The notes: generated from the letters alone by a model not told the origin. Counted from the stretch's first letter, positions 53,659 to 63,742 are shown. The stretch is DNA of 64,000 nt from Sporosarcina cascadiensis (GCF_009650995.1 NZ_WHVV01000014.1:1-64000); one strand, 5' to 3'. Program-made: numbers and translations.

Positions 53659-54470
53659 TTTTTCTTTTCCCTTCTAGCTAATCTGTTTTTTGCCATAATG
53701 AAAATGGGTTCCAGCTTGCCGTCTTCATAAATAAAAGACAGTGATGTAACCGGCACTGCGCCGGTAGTGAAAAACTGCATAGCCATCTGTGCGATGACAT
53801 CATAGCCAGTATCATTACGTACATCTGCGATAATCAGGACATCCTGATGCGGTACAGAAACAACCATATGTCCTTCTATCTTTTGTTCCATCTCTTTCAA
53901 AAACGGCTGATTTAGAATACGGCTGGCATCATAACCATCATTATTGTTGATAAAGTAAAATACATTATCGGAAACGGTATCTGTTTTCCATGCTGTTGGC
54001 AGCGTCTTCACTGTAAACATCGCCACTTCCTGCACTTCTTTTTCCGTCATGTTCAGATCTTTTAACATACTTTCATCAATCAGACGATAAGTCGTGCCCA
54101 AATCAAGTGCATAATATATCTGTGTCTCCGCTGTATGATCTTTCGTCAGGAACGGTATCCCTGCTGCACTTTCTTTTGGAAATGAAGTGGAGCGGATAAC
54201 AGGATAAATATTCTTTTGATCAGAAAACCCTTTCGTCTGCTCTTGTTCCATTGCATCAAATGTTTCCTGGATGGTGTAAACGACTTCATCTATTGCACGT
54301 TCATTTTTGCTTTCATACTTAGCTAAAATTTCGGGCAATGAAATGTCCATCCCGTGATGAAGAGTGTGGTGAACGATTCGCAGCTTGTCTGCCTTGCGAT
54401 CAAATTGCCATTCAAACTTCTCCGCGGGCAGCCGGCGTTTCAGTTCTTCCACTAAGTCCTTTGCTTCCAT
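53655..54470 (-). CDS. ytpQ: YtpQ-like protein (DUF1444)
   Basis: A 271-aa cytosolic protein of DUF1444, function unknown. Recognised from the N-terminal LVEELKRRLPAEKFEWQFDR, the central YALDLGTTYRLIDESMLKDL and the C-terminal LEPIFIMAKNRLARREKKK, and from its constant position before ytpR. Its start codon shares a base with the stop of the upstream lipoprotein gene, so the three genes are tightly coupled. Confidence 0.9.
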   Translation of the reverse strand: MEAKDLVEELKRRLPAEKFEWQFDRKADKLRIVHHTLHHGMDISLPEILAKYESKNERAIDEVVYTIQETFDAMEQEQTKGFSDQKNIYPVIRSTSFPKESAAGIPFLTKDHTAETQIYYALDLGTTYRLIDESMLKDLNMTEKEVQEVAMFTVKTLPTAWKTDTVSDNVFYFINNNDGYDASRILNQPFLKEMEQKIEGHMVVSVPHQDVLIIADVRNDTGYDVIAQMAMQFFTTGAVPVTSLSFIYEDGKLEPIFIMAKNRLARREKKK

Positions 54471-55027
54471 TACAGATTCTCTCCTTTCTTACTCTTTATC
54501 TTTCCAGCTTCTTGCTCTTCATGCTGAACTGAACGGGCAATTTGCATCATTTTTTCCAAATACGAGTTGATATTCTCTTCATTTGTCACAGTTTCCACTC
54601 TTGCTCCGCCGACACCGGCAATCAATTCAACCAGGTTTTCGCTTTTCTGAATGACTGCTATGAACCCGAATGCTTCATCTTTTGCAAAAGTCTGCGCTCC
54701 GATTAAGTTTTCCGGTTCCTCTGTCAGCAGTAAATCATAATAGACGCGGCTGTCTTTCTTTTCATTCGGATTGACTGTCAAATAAAATGAATCATTTCGT
54801 TTGGTTAGTACAACCGTTTGAGAAGTGGATTGCTTGTCCGCTTTCATCGTAGCCGGCTTATGAAACTTTATGTCGCCAATTGTCTCATTTGCTCTTTTAT
54901 CATTCGCTTCAAAGGCGTTCTTTGCTGCGATAAATGCATTATCTGTGCGGCTTTCTACTTTCTGAGAACATCCTGCAAGGAAAACAGCAAGCAATAGCAG
55001 CAAGATCATCTTTCCATTTCGTAACAT
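54470..55027 (-). CDS. Putative lipoprotein of unknown function
   Basis: A 185-aa protein with a lipoprotein signal peptide (lipobox LAGCS, Cys about residue 19). The mature part is mixed alpha/beta, with no recognised domain (DNAFIAAKNAFEANDKRA, KRNDSFYLTVNP). The ATG at 55027 follows AAGGAGGGAAACTGG. Coupled to ytpQ. In B. subtilis the corresponding slot next to ytpQ holds the thioredoxin-like ytpP, to which this protein bears no visible relation. Confidence 0.78.
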   Translation of the reverse strand: MLRNGKMILLLLLAVFLAGCSQKVESRTDNAFIAAKNAFEANDKRANETIGDIKFHKPATMKADKQSTSQTVVLTKRNDSFYLTVNPNEKKDSRVYYDLLLTEEPENLIGAQTFAKDEAFGFIAVIQKSENLVELIAGVGGARVETVTNEENINSYLEKMMQIARSVQHEEQEAGKIKSKKGENL

Positions 55028-55091
55028 CCAGTTTCCCTCCTTCTCTGCACCCTGCAATTTCTATCAGTCCTATTCTAATCGCATGCCGTTA

Positions 55092-55628
55092 TTAATGCAA
55101 TCTTCGTTTGGAGGCAGCCTGATCATAAAGAAACTGGCCGATCAACAGCTGCATGATATGTTGAAATAATACATCCCGGGGCACCGTCTGGGCAGTCAGC
55201 ATTCCCATCGCCCCTTCAGACATCCGTATATCCTGCTTTTGAAAATATTGATCGGCGGCATCTCCTAATTCAATGCCTTTTCTAATTTCCGAGGCTAATG
55301 TTTCCGGTAAGGGAATCTGGGCGCCTGCAGCAGTAAACGTCTTGCCGTCCGGCGTGGTCAGTGCACCCCAATTGCACAGATACATTCTGTCTCCGACCAA
55401 CCGAACTCCACCTTCCAGTCCGATTCCATAAGCATCTTCATGCAAGCTGCACACTGCCTCCGCACGATTAATCGCACCCTGCCTGGTTTCCATATCACTC
55501 ATAGGCTGCGCATTCACTCCCGACGGCACGGAAACAGATGAAATATCACTGCCCGACAAATACTGTTCTACAATATTCGAAACAGCACGCAGTTTAGCTT
55601 GATTTTCTGAACCGAGTATAAACTTCAT
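55092..55628 (-). CDS. DUF84 inosine/xanthosine triphosphatase (YjjX family)
   Basis: A 178-aa housecleaning NTPase, expected to hydrolyse non-canonical purine nucleotides (ITP/XTP). The N-terminus FILGSENQAKLRAVSNI and the stretch YGIGLEGGVRLVGDRMYLCNW are diagnostic for the family. It is 24 bp downstream of ytoP in the same direction. No signal peptide. Confidence 0.87.
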   Translation of the reverse strand: MKFILGSENQAKLRAVSNIVEQYLSGSDISSVSVPSGVNAQPMSDMETRQGAINRAEAVCSLHEDAYGIGLEGGVRLVGDRMYLCNWGALTTPDGKTFTAAGAQIPLPETLASEIRKGIELGDAADQYFQKQDIRMSEGAMGMLTAQTVPRDVLFQHIMQLLIGQFLYDQAASKRRLH

Positions 55629-55652
55629 GCAGCGAACTCCCTTCCGTCTGTA

Positions 55653-56726
55653 TCAGCAGTTTTGCTTAATCGTTTCCACAGTCGTTTTATCACACGCTTT
55701 CACTAAATGAACAAGCAGTTCTTTAGCTGCCGCATAGTCATCAGTATGGATAATTGAGGCAGCTGTATGAATATAGCGCGAGCAGATTCCAATGACTGCA
55801 CTAGGAACACCTTCATTGGCAATATGAACCTGACCTGCATCCGTTCCGCCTTGAGAAACGAAATATTGGTATGGTATATGATGAGTTTCTGCAGTATCCA
55901 GAATAAATTCTCTCAATCCGCGGTGTGTCACCATTGTGCGGTCCAGAATTCTTAATAAAGTCCCTTTTCCAAGCTGTCCGAACTCCGTCTTATTGCCGCT
56001 TGCGTCATTTGCAGGACTCGCATCCAGTCCAAAGAATAAATCTGGATCTATCATACGCGCCGCAGTCTGCGCACCACGAAGACCGACCTCTTCCATTACA
56101 GTCGCACCTGAATAAAGCGTGTTGGGAAGCTCCTCATTCTTCACTTCCTGCAATAATTCAACCGCGAGACCGCAGCCATAACGATTATCCCAGGCTTTAG
56201 CCATAATTTTTTTAGGATTGGCCATCGGTGTAAACGGACAGACAGGCAGAATTTGCTGCCCCGGTTGAATACCAAAGCTTTCCGCATCGGCTTTATCATC
56301 GGCACCGACATCGATCAGCATGTTTTTAATATCCATCGGCTTACTTCTTTCAGCATCACTTAATAAATGTGGAGGGATTGAACCGATAACCCCCTGCACA
56401 GTATCTCTTTCCGTTATGATTTCCACTCGCTGTGCCAGAAGGACCTGGTTCCACCAGCCACCCAGCGGCTGAAAACGCAACATCCCATTGTCTGTGATGC
56501 CTGTTACCATAAATCCAACTTCATCCATATGGCCGGCAACCATGATTCTCGGCTGGCCTTCTTTTCCATGACGAATTCCGAATACACCGCCGAGACCATC
56601 CTGAATCATTTCATCTGCATTTTTTTCAAGCTGTTCACGCATAAACGCCCGGACACGATACTCGTTCCCCGGTGCACCCGGAAGTTCCGTTAAGGTGCGA
56701 AATAATTCCAATGTATCTTTGTTCAT
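55653..56726 (-). CDS. ytoP: M42-family aminopeptidase (YtoP)
   Basis: Dinuclear metal aminopeptidase of the glutamyl aminopeptidase/FrvX group (357 aa). Metal and catalytic residues are visible in [11 protein letters not shown] (His, Asp), [12 protein letters not shown] (Asp), [11 protein letters not shown] (Glu-Glu), GLDASPAND (Asp) and a C-terminal His in RYIHTAAS. Cytosolic. Same locus as B. subtilis ytoP. Confidence 0.93.
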   Translation of the reverse strand: MNKDTLELFRTLTELPGAPGNEYRVRAFMREQLEKNADEMIQDGLGGVFGIRHGKEGQPRIMVAGHMDEVGFMVTGITDNGMLRFQPLGGWWNQVLLAQRVEIITERDTVQGVIGSIPPHLLSDAERSKPMDIKNMLIDVGADDKADAESFGIQPGQQILPVCPFTPMANPKKIMAKAWDNRYGCGLAVELLQEVKNEELPNTLYSGATVMEEVGLRGAQTAARMIDPDLFFGLDASPANDASGNKTEFGQLGKGTLLRILDRTMVTHRGLREFILDTAETHHIPYQYFVSQGGTDAGQVHIANEGVPSAVIGICSRYIHTAASIIHTDDYAAAKELLVHLVKACDKTTVETIKQNC

Positions 56727-56925
56727 ACAGATCCCTCACTTTTTTATGTTCGTCTTTCATTATATAGAGACGGTAATCGGATGAAAACTATTTAGGTTCA
56801 TTTCTAACTTTTACTGTCACGAGTTTGAGGAAAATGAACCGAAATGGCGACCGTATAAATCGCAATGTTCTTTTAATCTATGGTACACTATAAGAAATGA
56901 TTTGCGAAGGAGGCTGCAATTAGCC

Positions 56926-57240
56926 ATGAGAGTAAAAGAATTTTTAGCCGGAATTTTAACAGGGGTCGCTGCAGGAGTGGTAGTCAACGAAGCATTCAAC
57001 AAATTAAACGAAGAGGTCCCTGCCGACAATGTACTTAAAAAAGTAAAAGACGCTTTTAAAGAAGAGGGCCCAATTGACGGTTCCTGGATCGTCATGAAAC
57101 CAGAACCTTACACGAACCACGTCATCTCTATGGATGTATACCGCGGAGGCGTATCCCGCATGAAAGACGGCAAGCTTGAGCAATATGAATTTGCAGCAGA
57201 TGCAAAAACAGGCACGGTCGTTGAATTAGTTCGTCAATAA
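56926..57240 (+). CDS. ytzB: YtzB-like small protein
   Basis: A 104-aa protein with a short N-terminal hydrophobic stretch (FLAGILTGVAAGVVVNEAF, residues 5-23) and a C-terminal PepSY-like segment (YRGGVSRMKDGKLEQYEF). It is divergent from ytoP and convergent with ytnP. The same length as B. subtilis YtzB. Function unknown. The start is at 56926 after AAGGAGG, since the longer frame overlaps that site. Confidence 0.85.
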   Translation: MRVKEFLAGILTGVAAGVVVNEAFNKLNEEVPADNVLKKVKDAFKEEGPIDGSWIVMKPEPYTNHVISMDVYRGGVSRMKDGKLEQYEFAADAKTGTVVELVRQ

Positions 57241-57266
57241 TTGTATTAAATGTAAAATTAGTAAAA

Positions 57267-57301
57267 GACACGTCCCGCTAAATTGGGAACGTGTCTTTTT
57301 A
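57267..57301. terminator. Bidirectional terminator, ytzB / ytnP
   Basis: AAAAGACACGT-CC...GG-ACGTGTCTTTTTAA between convergent genes. Confidence 0.85.
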
Positions 57302-57303
57302 AT

Positions 57304-58149
57304 TTATCTTGTTCGCGGAACATTTTCTGTGATCTTCTTGCCGTCTTCACTGAATCTGACCATTCGATAGACCGCATCATGATAGAAAATGAATCCATAA
57401 TTATTTGGAAGCGCTTCCTTCATCAAGCGCTCTTTAGCAAATATTGATTCCATAGGATAGTCATCGTAAGCAAGCACCCACAGTGGATTGGAATGTGCGT
57501 GAGTTGGCATAATATCTGCCATATGGATCAATGTTTCACCCGCCTGCTCAAGCTTAATGACACTATGTCCATCGCTGTGCCCGCCCGTGTGAATCATTTT
57601 GATACCCGGCATAACATCCAGCTCATCTTCAAATGTGTACACTTGATCTTGAATCGGTTCCCAGTTTTCCGGCCAATATGTGTTGCGTGAACGGATATTC
57701 GGTTCTCTCATTTCATCCCATTCCACTTTAGATGTGAAAATCTTGGCATTCGGGAACACCGAAACGAGATAGTCGCCTTTCCATTGCGTTAAGCCGGCCG
57801 CATGATCGTTGTGCAGATGCGTCATGAGTACCATATCAATATCCTCTGGAGTCAGTCCAAGCTCTTTCAAGCTTTCCTCTACGCGTGTTTCAGCGCGTAC
57901 TCCCAGATTGCGTTTTTTCTTTTCATCCAATTTCCCTTTTCCGATACCGGAGTCAATCAATAGATTCTTTCCCTCGTACTGTATCAAAATGGGATCGGTC
58001 CGCAGTTCAATCAAGTTATTTTCATCTGGTTCATACCGTCGTGACCACAATGCTTTCGGCACGACACCAAACATCGCGCCTCCGTCCAAGTAGTTCACGC
58101 CGCCGTCAAGCCATGTCAATTTCATATCATGAAAAGTTAATTGATCCAA
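57304..58149 (-). CDS. ytnP: YtnP-like metallo-beta-lactamase-fold hydrolase (quorum-quenching lactonase type)
   Basis: A 281-aa metallo-hydrolase with the zinc motif [10 protein letters not shown], later ligands in HTGGHSDGH and HMADIMP, and a C-terminal His. YtnP of B. subtilis is reported to degrade acyl-homoserine-lactone-type signals. The start chosen is TTG 58149, six bases after GGGAGG, which gives exactly the length of B. subtilis YtnP. The longer frames lack a ribosome site. Downstream of trmB as in B. subtilis. Confidence 0.9.
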   Translation of the reverse strand: MDQLTFHDMKLTWLDGGVNYLDGGAMFGVVPKALWSRRYEPDENNLIELRTDPILIQYEGKNLLIDSGIGKGKLDEKKKRNLGVRAETRVEESLKELGLTPEDIDMVLMTHLHNDHAAGLTQWKGDYLVSVFPNAKIFTSKVEWDEMREPNIRSRNTYWPENWEPIQDQVYTFEDELDVMPGIKMIHTGGHSDGHSVIKLEQAGETLIHMADIMPTHAHSNPLWVLAYDDYPMESIFAKERLMKEALPNNYGFIFYHDAVYRMVRFSEDGKKITENVPRTR

Positions 58150-58234
58150 ATTAATTCCTCCCTGCATTCTAATTTGCATGATGTCCGCCAGCTTACTCAT
58201 AGCCGGCGGACTACTCCGCGTCGTCCACATGTTA

Positions 58235-58885
58235 TTACTTTACGTTCTGATACTGGGCTTCCATCCGATAAATCGGCTGGCCCTTGCTTGAGAACTTCTC
58301 TTCGTACTCTGTCAACACATTGTCTTCCGGCATGTTTGCGTGCAAGTCCAGCGAAACTGACAGTAATTTCATACCGTAGTCTGTCATCGATACTAATGAA
58401 TATTCGAAGAGAGAACGATTATCTGTCTTAAAGTGAATTTCTCCGCTAGGCTTCAAAATCCCTTCATATTTCTGTAAAAAGCTCTCATGGGTTAAACGGC
58501 GTTTTTCATGGCGTGTTTTCGGCCATGGATCTGAGAAATTTAAATATACCCGGTCTATCTCTGCCATCTCAAAAAACGATTCCAAGTCTGCCCCATTTGC
58601 GCGCAGCAAACGAAGATTCTTCGGCTTGTCTTTTTCAATCGCTTTTTCTAAAGCTGATACAACTACATTATCAAAATGCTCAATGCCGATATAATTAGTT
58701 TCTGGATTTGCCAGCGCCATTCCGATGACGAACTGGCCTTTTCCCGTTCCTACTTCAATGTGGATGGGCGAGTCATTGCCAAACACTTCCGCCCATTTCC
58801 CTTTACTGCTTTCCGGTTCCATAATAAGCATGTCGGGATGCTCGGCCATAAAGTCTTTTGCCCATGGCTTGTTTCGTAAACGCAT
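58235..58885 (-). CDS. trmB: tRNA (guanine-N7)-methyltransferase
   Basis: SAM-dependent enzyme (216 aa) that makes m7G46 in tRNA. It has an SAM-binding [17 protein letters not shown], the [17 protein letters not shown] signature, and a C-terminal [18 protein letters not shown] typical of the family. It begins [12 protein letters not shown]. It lies 31 bp after the NERD-like gene and before ytnP. Confidence 0.96.
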   Translation of the reverse strand: MRLRNKPWAKDFMAEHPDMLIMEPESSKGKWAEVFGNDSPIHIEVGTGKGQFVIGMALANPETNYIGIEHFDNVVVSALEKAIEKDKPKNLRLLRANGADLESFFEMAEIDRVYLNFSDPWPKTRHEKRRLTHESFLQKYEGILKPSGEIHFKTDNRSLFEYSLVSMTDYGMKLLSVSLDLHANMPEDNVLTEYEEKFSSKGQPIYRMEAQYQNVK

Positions 58886-58916
58886 AATCAGTACACTCTC
58901 TCTTTACCTTTAAATT

Positions 58917-59882
58917 CTATTGTTCTTCTGAAATTTCATTCGCATCAAACAATCTGCTCAATGCCGTCGTCTGAGCGTGATCTAAAATAGCTTGTGCGGC
59001 CTTGAATTGGGTATGTTTCATCGGGCTCGGATTATTACTGAGCCGCTCAATCCACTGTTCATAGTTTTTGCGGTCAATGGTTGTGACTTCATAAGGTGTT
59101 CCCGGATAATCAATATAGCCGTTTCTGGATAAAATCAACTTCTTGATCGGTATTTCCACATTCGCTGCTTTAAAGAAGGAAGCTGCCACTTTCTCCATGC
59201 GGTTCAAGGCAATGGTGGGATTCAGCACTTTAATCTCCTGCTCGCCAATTTTCTTCAGCCAGAACCGGTCACTGCTGCCGATATAAGCGGCCATCCGTTC
59301 GTCTTCCAGTACAGTAATACAGTAACAGGCAGTCGGCGTCAGCAAAATGACGTCCAGTTCCATGGGCGCTTTATTGACTTTGACGATGGGATAATAGAAG
59401 AGCAGGAAACTGTCCGGCAATCGCAGGGTAAGCTGCTTCAATAACGTGTCCGTAAAATATTTCGGATCTACTCGCGAACGGTCATACAGCGTAGAACTCG
59501 CCCATTTTAACTGGAATTGAAAGAGCTGGTCTTTATAAGAATTTTTCAGCTTTTCCATACTGTTGGGACGCTCATCTATGGCTGCTTGAAATGCCAAGTC
59601 CGTTTCCGCACCTTCGTCTTCCCCTCCCGTCGTTTCCTCTTCCTCCAGCTCTTCATCACGGTGCTTCCTCCACTTCTTGAACAGCTGGGAATACCATTTA
59701 TTCTCTTCACGCACATCTTCTTGTTCTTCTGGTTGATTTTCGAATAAATCCACACCATGCTCCCATTGGTTTCTGATCCGATTCCATTGATAGCGTTTCA
59801 AACGAATGAACTGTGTAGGATAGCGGGACAAATCATTTTCATAACGGGAAACATAATCCACAAGTTTAACTAGCTGGGCCAT
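58917..59882 (-). CDS. NERD-like (nuclease-related) domain protein
   Basis: A 321-aa protein. The N-terminal 150 residues are charged (DEELEEEETTGGEDEGAE) and the central part (about residues 150-270, PMELDVILLTPTACYCITVLED) looks like a nuclease-related NERD fold. The biochemical function is unknown. The start ATG at 59882 is inside the dat coding region, giving a 17-bp overlap and so probable translational coupling. AAAGAGATG precedes it. Confidence 0.7.
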   Translation of the reverse strand: MAQLVKLVDYVSRYENDLSRYPTQFIRLKRYQWNRIRNQWEHGVDLFENQPEEQEDVREENKWYSQLFKKWRKHRDEELEEEETTGGEDEGAETDLAFQAAIDERPNSMEKLKNSYKDQLFQFQLKWASSTLYDRSRVDPKYFTDTLLKQLTLRLPDSFLLFYYPIVKVNKAPMELDVILLTPTACYCITVLEDERMAAYIGSSDRFWLKKIGEQEIKVLNPTIALNRMEKVAASFFKAANVEIPIKKLILSRNGYIDYPGTPYEVTTIDRKNYEQWIERLSNNPSPMKHTQFKAAQAILDHAQTTALSRLFDANEISEEQ

Positions 59883-60753
59883 TTGCATCTCTTTCTTGAG
59901 CCTGTCCAGCTGCAACCAGCACTGGGATTTGTGCTTCAAACATTTTCTGCAGCTGTTTTGTGATCATTCCTGGTACACCTTTTCCAACAGTCCGGCCGTC
60001 GATGGTTACCACCGGTGTAATCTCAGCATTTGTTGAGGTAAAAAAGAATTCAGCCATCGAGCAGGCTTCTTCTAACGTAAATTCTTTTTCCACTACCGGC
60101 AATGAAAGCTCCGAAGCGAGACGAAGAACGACACGGCGGGTAATCCCGTTCAAGATGAAATGGTTTGCCGGGTGCGTGTACAGTACGCCTTCTTTTATCC
60201 CAAAAACATTCGATGCGGATCCTTCACGTACGATGCCGTCACGGACAAATAATGCTTCCTGACATCCAGATTCCACCGCTTCCTGCTTCGCCAATACATT
60301 CCCGAGCAAATTTAAACTTTTGATATCGCAGCGGAGCCAGCGCATGTCCTCTACTGACTTCATTGCCGCACCTGCTGCGAGCTGTTCAACGGGTCTCGGA
60401 TTTTCCACCGTATAACCTGTTACAACCGGCGGCATGTTCTGATCCGGGAACTGATGCGCACGAGGTGCAACTCCGCGAGTTACTTGCAAATAAATATGCC
60501 CTGTCGATAATTCATTTTTCTGCTGAAGCTCTTCCGTAATTTCAATCAGCTGTTCCAATGTATAAGGCAGGCTTATTTTAATTTTCGCGGCACTTTCAAT
60601 CAGCCGCTCCAGATGTTCATTCGCCGTATAGAGCATGCCATCGTATACTTTTATCACTTCATAGACACCGTCACCAAATGCATAGCCACGATCGTTTATG
60701 GAAAGATTCATTTGTTCTTCCTGCAGATATTCTCCGTCTTTAAAAAAGATCAT
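59866..60753 (-). CDS. dat: D-amino acid aminotransferase
   Basis: Fold-type IV PLP enzyme (295 aa) interconverting D-Ala and D-Glu with their oxoacids for cell-wall precursors. Landmarks are the N-terminal NDRGYAFGDGVYEVIKVYDG, the PLP Lys in RCDIKSLNLLGNVLAKQEA and EGSASNVFGIKEG. The ATG at 60753 follows AAGAGGTG. About 13 residues longer at the C-terminus than the B. subtilis enzyme, reaching into the next gene. Confidence 0.93.
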   Translation of the reverse strand: MIFFKDGEYLQEEQMNLSINDRGYAFGDGVYEVIKVYDGMLYTANEHLERLIESAAKIKISLPYTLEQLIEITEELQQKNELSTGHIYLQVTRGVAPRAHQFPDQNMPPVVTGYTVENPRPVEQLAAGAAMKSVEDMRWLRCDIKSLNLLGNVLAKQEAVESGCQEALFVRDGIVREGSASNVFGIKEGVLYTHPANHFILNGITRRVVLRLASELSLPVVEKEFTLEEACSMAEFFFTSTNAEITPVVTIDGRTVGKGVPGMITKQLQKMFEAQIPVLVAAGQAQERDANGPAS

Positions 60754-60786
60754 ACAACCGTCACCTCTTCTGTTATGAAAGCTCAA

Positions 60787-61110
60787 CAGTAAAAAACTCT
60801 GTATTCATTAAGTCGATTGCAGAAGGAGATCCTTCTGCTGAATTCAGATATACACACTGTCAGTTTCCTCTTTATCTATTTTCACATGTTTAGCTGATAA
60901 AATAAAGGAAAACTATCTTAAAATGCTCAGTCGGTAGAAAAGCAAAAATATGTGCGATTTATCCGAAAATACGTTATAATTATATTGTCAGAACATTTAA
61001 CTTACTATTCTGGCATAACTAATGAAGAGGAGCAGGTCAGGGAGAGTAATCTCAGAGAATCACCCAAGCTTCTTAATTGAAGGATTGGCGTGAAAATATG
61101 AAGATGAAGG
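60787..61110. other. Intergenic region and untranslated leader of ytzE
   Basis: About 340 bases without a gene. A TTATAAT box (60974-60980) points to transcription towards ytzE with a leader of about 135 nt. The leader can form small hairpins (GAGA-GTAA-TCTC and CTTC-TTAATT-GAAG). I recognise no riboswitch class in it. Confidence 0.45.
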
Positions 61111-61123
61111 AGTGGTTTCTTTA

Positions 61124-61345
61124 ATGAACCCAGCTACCGATCGCATGTTAATTCGTATCAAAGATGTCTATTTGTTCATTCGGGATAACGGAAAGGTTAC
61201 TACAGAAGCCGTCGCGGAGGAATTTAATATTTCCCAGCGCACAGCTCAGCGTGATCTCAACGTTTTGGAGTACAACGAATTGATCAAGAACTCAGTCCGT
61301 GGCGAATGGACGACGACTTCCAAGAAAGTGAAATTACCTTCCTGA
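61124..61345 (+). CDS. ytzE: YtzE-like DeoR-type helix-turn-helix protein
   Basis: A 73-aa protein made only of a DeoR-type winged helix (VTTEAVAEEFNISQRTAQRDL), with no effector domain, as in B. subtilis YtzE. A DNA-binding regulator with unknown targets. The start is ATG 61124, while GTG 61112 sits on the AAGGAGTGG ribosome site. Located between dat and the pseudouridine synthase, the usual place. Confidence 0.88.
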   Translation: MNPATDRMLIRIKDVYLFIRDNGKVTTEAVAEEFNISQRTAQRDLNVLEYNELIKNSVRGEWTTTSKKVKLPS

Positions 61346-61370
61346 CTCCGCATCCGATAGAAGCTACAAC

Positions 61371-61402
61371 AAAAGGCTGAAGCAATCGCATCAGCCTTTT
61401 TG
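61371..61402. terminator. Bidirectional terminator overlapping the 3' end of the RsuA-family gene
   Basis: AAAAGGCTGA-AGCAATCGCA-TCAGCCTTTTTG. One arm covers the last codons and the stop of the minus-strand gene. Confidence 0.8.
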
Positions 61403-62122
61403 CTTGGAGCTGTCTAGTTTCATTAGTTGCTGCAATTCTTCCTCTGTCAACTCCCTGAATTCTCCGAGCTTCAAGTTCTCATCAAGTTCAAGAGGACCCA
61501 TTGTCAGCCGTTTCAAATACACGACGGTCTTCCCTACTGCCTCGAACATCCTTTTTACCTGATGAAACTTTCCTTCAGTAATCGTCAGTTCAATTTCAGA
61601 AAACTCGTCTGAATGAATGATCTTCAATATTCCCGGCTTCGTTTCATACCCGTCATCCAGTGTGACGCCCTGCAGGAAAGCTTCTGTGTCTTCGTCAGTG
61701 ACCCGTCCGTCTATTTTTGCAAAATACGTTTTCGGCACCCCTTTTTTCGGCGACAATAAACTGTGTGCCAGCTGACCGTCATTCGTCAGCAGTAGCAAGC
61801 CTTCTGTATCTTTGTCCAGACGGCCAACCGGGAACGGCTCGAAGTGGCGTTCATCATTTCCGAGCAGGTCCACTACCGTGCGGTCACGATGATCTTCAGT
61901 AGCAGACAGCACGCCGGGCGGTTTATGCATCATTAAATAAATATGCTTTTTATAGATGACTTCCTCACCGAGCAATGAAACGGCATCTTTCTCAGGATCT
62001 ACATGTTGCGCGGGATCTTTCACTGCCTCCCCGTTGACGCGGATCATGCCTTTTTTCATTATCTGGCGTACTTCTTTTCGTGAGCCGTATCCCATATTTG
62101 ATAATAGTTTATCCAGTCTCAT
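61391..62122 (-). CDS. Pseudouridine synthase, RsuA/RluB family
   Basis: rRNA pseudouridine synthase (243 aa). An N-terminal S4 domain (MRLDKLLSNMGYGSRKEVRQ) precedes the catalytic domain with the active-site Asp in PVGRLDKDTEGLLLLTND. Probably modifies 16S rRNA near position 516, like RsuA, but 23S specificity (RluB-like) cannot be excluded. Its start is 3 bp after the murJ stop, so the two are in one operon. Confidence 0.92.
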   Translation of the reverse strand: MRLDKLLSNMGYGSRKEVRQIMKKGMIRVNGEAVKDPAQHVDPEKDAVSLLGEEVIYKKHIYLMMHKPPGVLSATEDHRDRTVVDLLGNDERHFEPFPVGRLDKDTEGLLLLTNDGQLAHSLLSPKKGVPKTYFAKIDGRVTDEDTEAFLQGVTLDDGYETKPGILKIIHSDEFSEIELTITEGKFHQVKRMFEAVGKTVVYLKRLTMGPLELDENLKLGEFRELTEEELQQLMKLDSSKQKG

Positions 62123-62125
62123 TCG

Positions 62126-63742
62126 TTACCCTCCAATTCCGAAGCGCTGCGCTATGCGTGTCAGGCGTTCTCCGAATAATCTTTGCGCAAGTCCCGACTT
62201 GAATGCGAGGAATCCGTAGATTACCATGCCGACACCCGTGCCGATCAGAACATAGAGAAGTGCCTGCCAGCGACCGACCGGTACATGCAGAGCATTCAGT
62301 CCTTTGCTTGTCAGCCAGACGCCCGCAAACATAATCGCATTGAAAATCAAAATGAGAATCACACGTCTGATCACCATCTGGGATTTATAGTTCAGTACCT
62401 TTTTGATGACTAATAAATTGATGCCGACAGCTGTCGCATAACCAATCGCAGTAGCTAAAATCGCACCATTCGTCTCGAATACTTTAATTAACGGGATGTT
62501 AATAATCATCTTGATAAATAATCCTAGCAATGCAGAGAAGACAATCCATTTATGATAGTCAATTCCCTGTAAAATCGCCGCTGTCACTGTAAACATGGCA
62601 AACAGGATCGCAACAGGTGCATAGGCTGCCAATATATTAGCTCCTGAAACATCGAATTTGTACAAGAACTGATATATTTCCGTATTCAGAACGATGAGTC
62701 CTGTAACCATGGGAATCGTCAGGAATAACATAATCTGATAGGTCTGATCGAGCGAACGCGTAATTCCCTGCTGGTCATTTTTCGCGTAATAGCTCGTAAT
62801 AATAGAAATTAATGCCATTGAAAAACCTGTCGCCACCATGACGGGAATCATAACGACCTTATGCGTCAAGAAATTCAATTTTCCTAAAAGCATGTCACTG
62901 ACACTGGATAGTCCGATTGATTTCATCGCATCGTTGAATGTTATCATATCGACGAACTGATACAGCGGATTAATCGTACCGACTAAAACGAACGGAAGTG
63001 CATAGGTCAGAATTTCCTTATATATCTGTTTCAGCGGAAGTGATCCGGCCGGCGGACTGTTCGTCAATAAATAATTGAATTCATCGCGGTATTTCTTCCA
63101 ATAGTGATATAAGCTCCAGAGCCCTGCAATCGCACCGATGAATGCAGCAAACACGGCAAACTTCACAGCAATGTTCGGAGATAATCCGAGTACATTTACC
63201 ACGACAAATGTCCCCGCCAAGACGAAGACGATCCGAATAATCTGTTCAATCAATTGCGAGACGGAAGTCGGTTCGAACTTTTGATACCCCTGCATGAATC
63301 CGCGGCTGATGCTGAGCAAAGGAACTGCAAGCAAGGCAAAACTGACCCAGCGGATGACCGATGCAATATCTTCCACTGTGAAAATTTGTTCCTCGTCTTT
63401 TATGACAAGTCCTGCAATCGGTCCTGCTAAAGCAAACAATGCAAAGAACGTCAGCAAGCCGGTCAGAGACATGAGCAGCATGCCCGATTTCATTAATTTC
63501 CGTCCGGTCGCATAATCGCCGAGCGCATTATATTTTGAAACAAATTTTGAGATGGCAAGCGGCGCTCCGGAAACAGCGACAGCAAGTGCCAGATTATAAG
63601 GTATGTATGCATACTGATAGAGATTGACACTTTCATCCCCGACCATCGCATAAAACGGGATGACATAAAGCAATCCAAGTGCCTTCGACAAAAATAAGCC
63701 AATTGTTAATATGGCGGTGCCTTTAAGTAGATTCGATGCCAT
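62126..63742 (-). CDS. murJ: Lipid II flippase MurJ (YtgP)
   Basis: A 538-aa MOP-superfamily membrane protein with about 14 transmembrane helices, flipping the peptidoglycan precursor lipid II. It begins LLKGTAILTIGLFLSKALGLLYVIPFYAMVG, typical of YtgP, with the conserved region SVSQLIEQIIRIVFVLAGT. B. subtilis MurJ is YtgP and lies in the same order next to ytfP and an RsuA-type gene. Confidence 0.94.
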   Translation of the reverse strand: MASNLLKGTAILTIGLFLSKALGLLYVIPFYAMVGDESVNLYQYAYIPYNLALAVAVSGAPLAISKFVSKYNALGDYATGRKLMKSGMLLMSLTGLLTFFALFALAGPIAGLVIKDEEQIFTVEDIASVIRWVSFALLAVPLLSISRGFMQGYQKFEPTSVSQLIEQIIRIVFVLAGTFVVVNVLGLSPNIAVKFAVFAAFIGAIAGLWSLYHYWKKYRDEFNYLLTNSPPAGSLPLKQIYKEILTYALPFVLVGTINPLYQFVDMITFNDAMKSIGLSSVSDMLLGKLNFLTHKVVMIPVMVATGFSMALISIITSYYAKNDQQGITRSLDQTYQIMLFLTIPMVTGLIVLNTEIYQFLYKFDVSGANILAAYAPVAILFAMFTVTAAILQGIDYHKWIVFSALLGLFIKMIINIPLIKVFETNGAILATAIGYATAVGINLLVIKKVLNYKSQMVIRRVILILIFNAIMFAGVWLTSKGLNALHVPVGRWQALLYVLIGTGVGMVIYGFLAFKSGLAQRLFGERLTRIAQRFGIGG

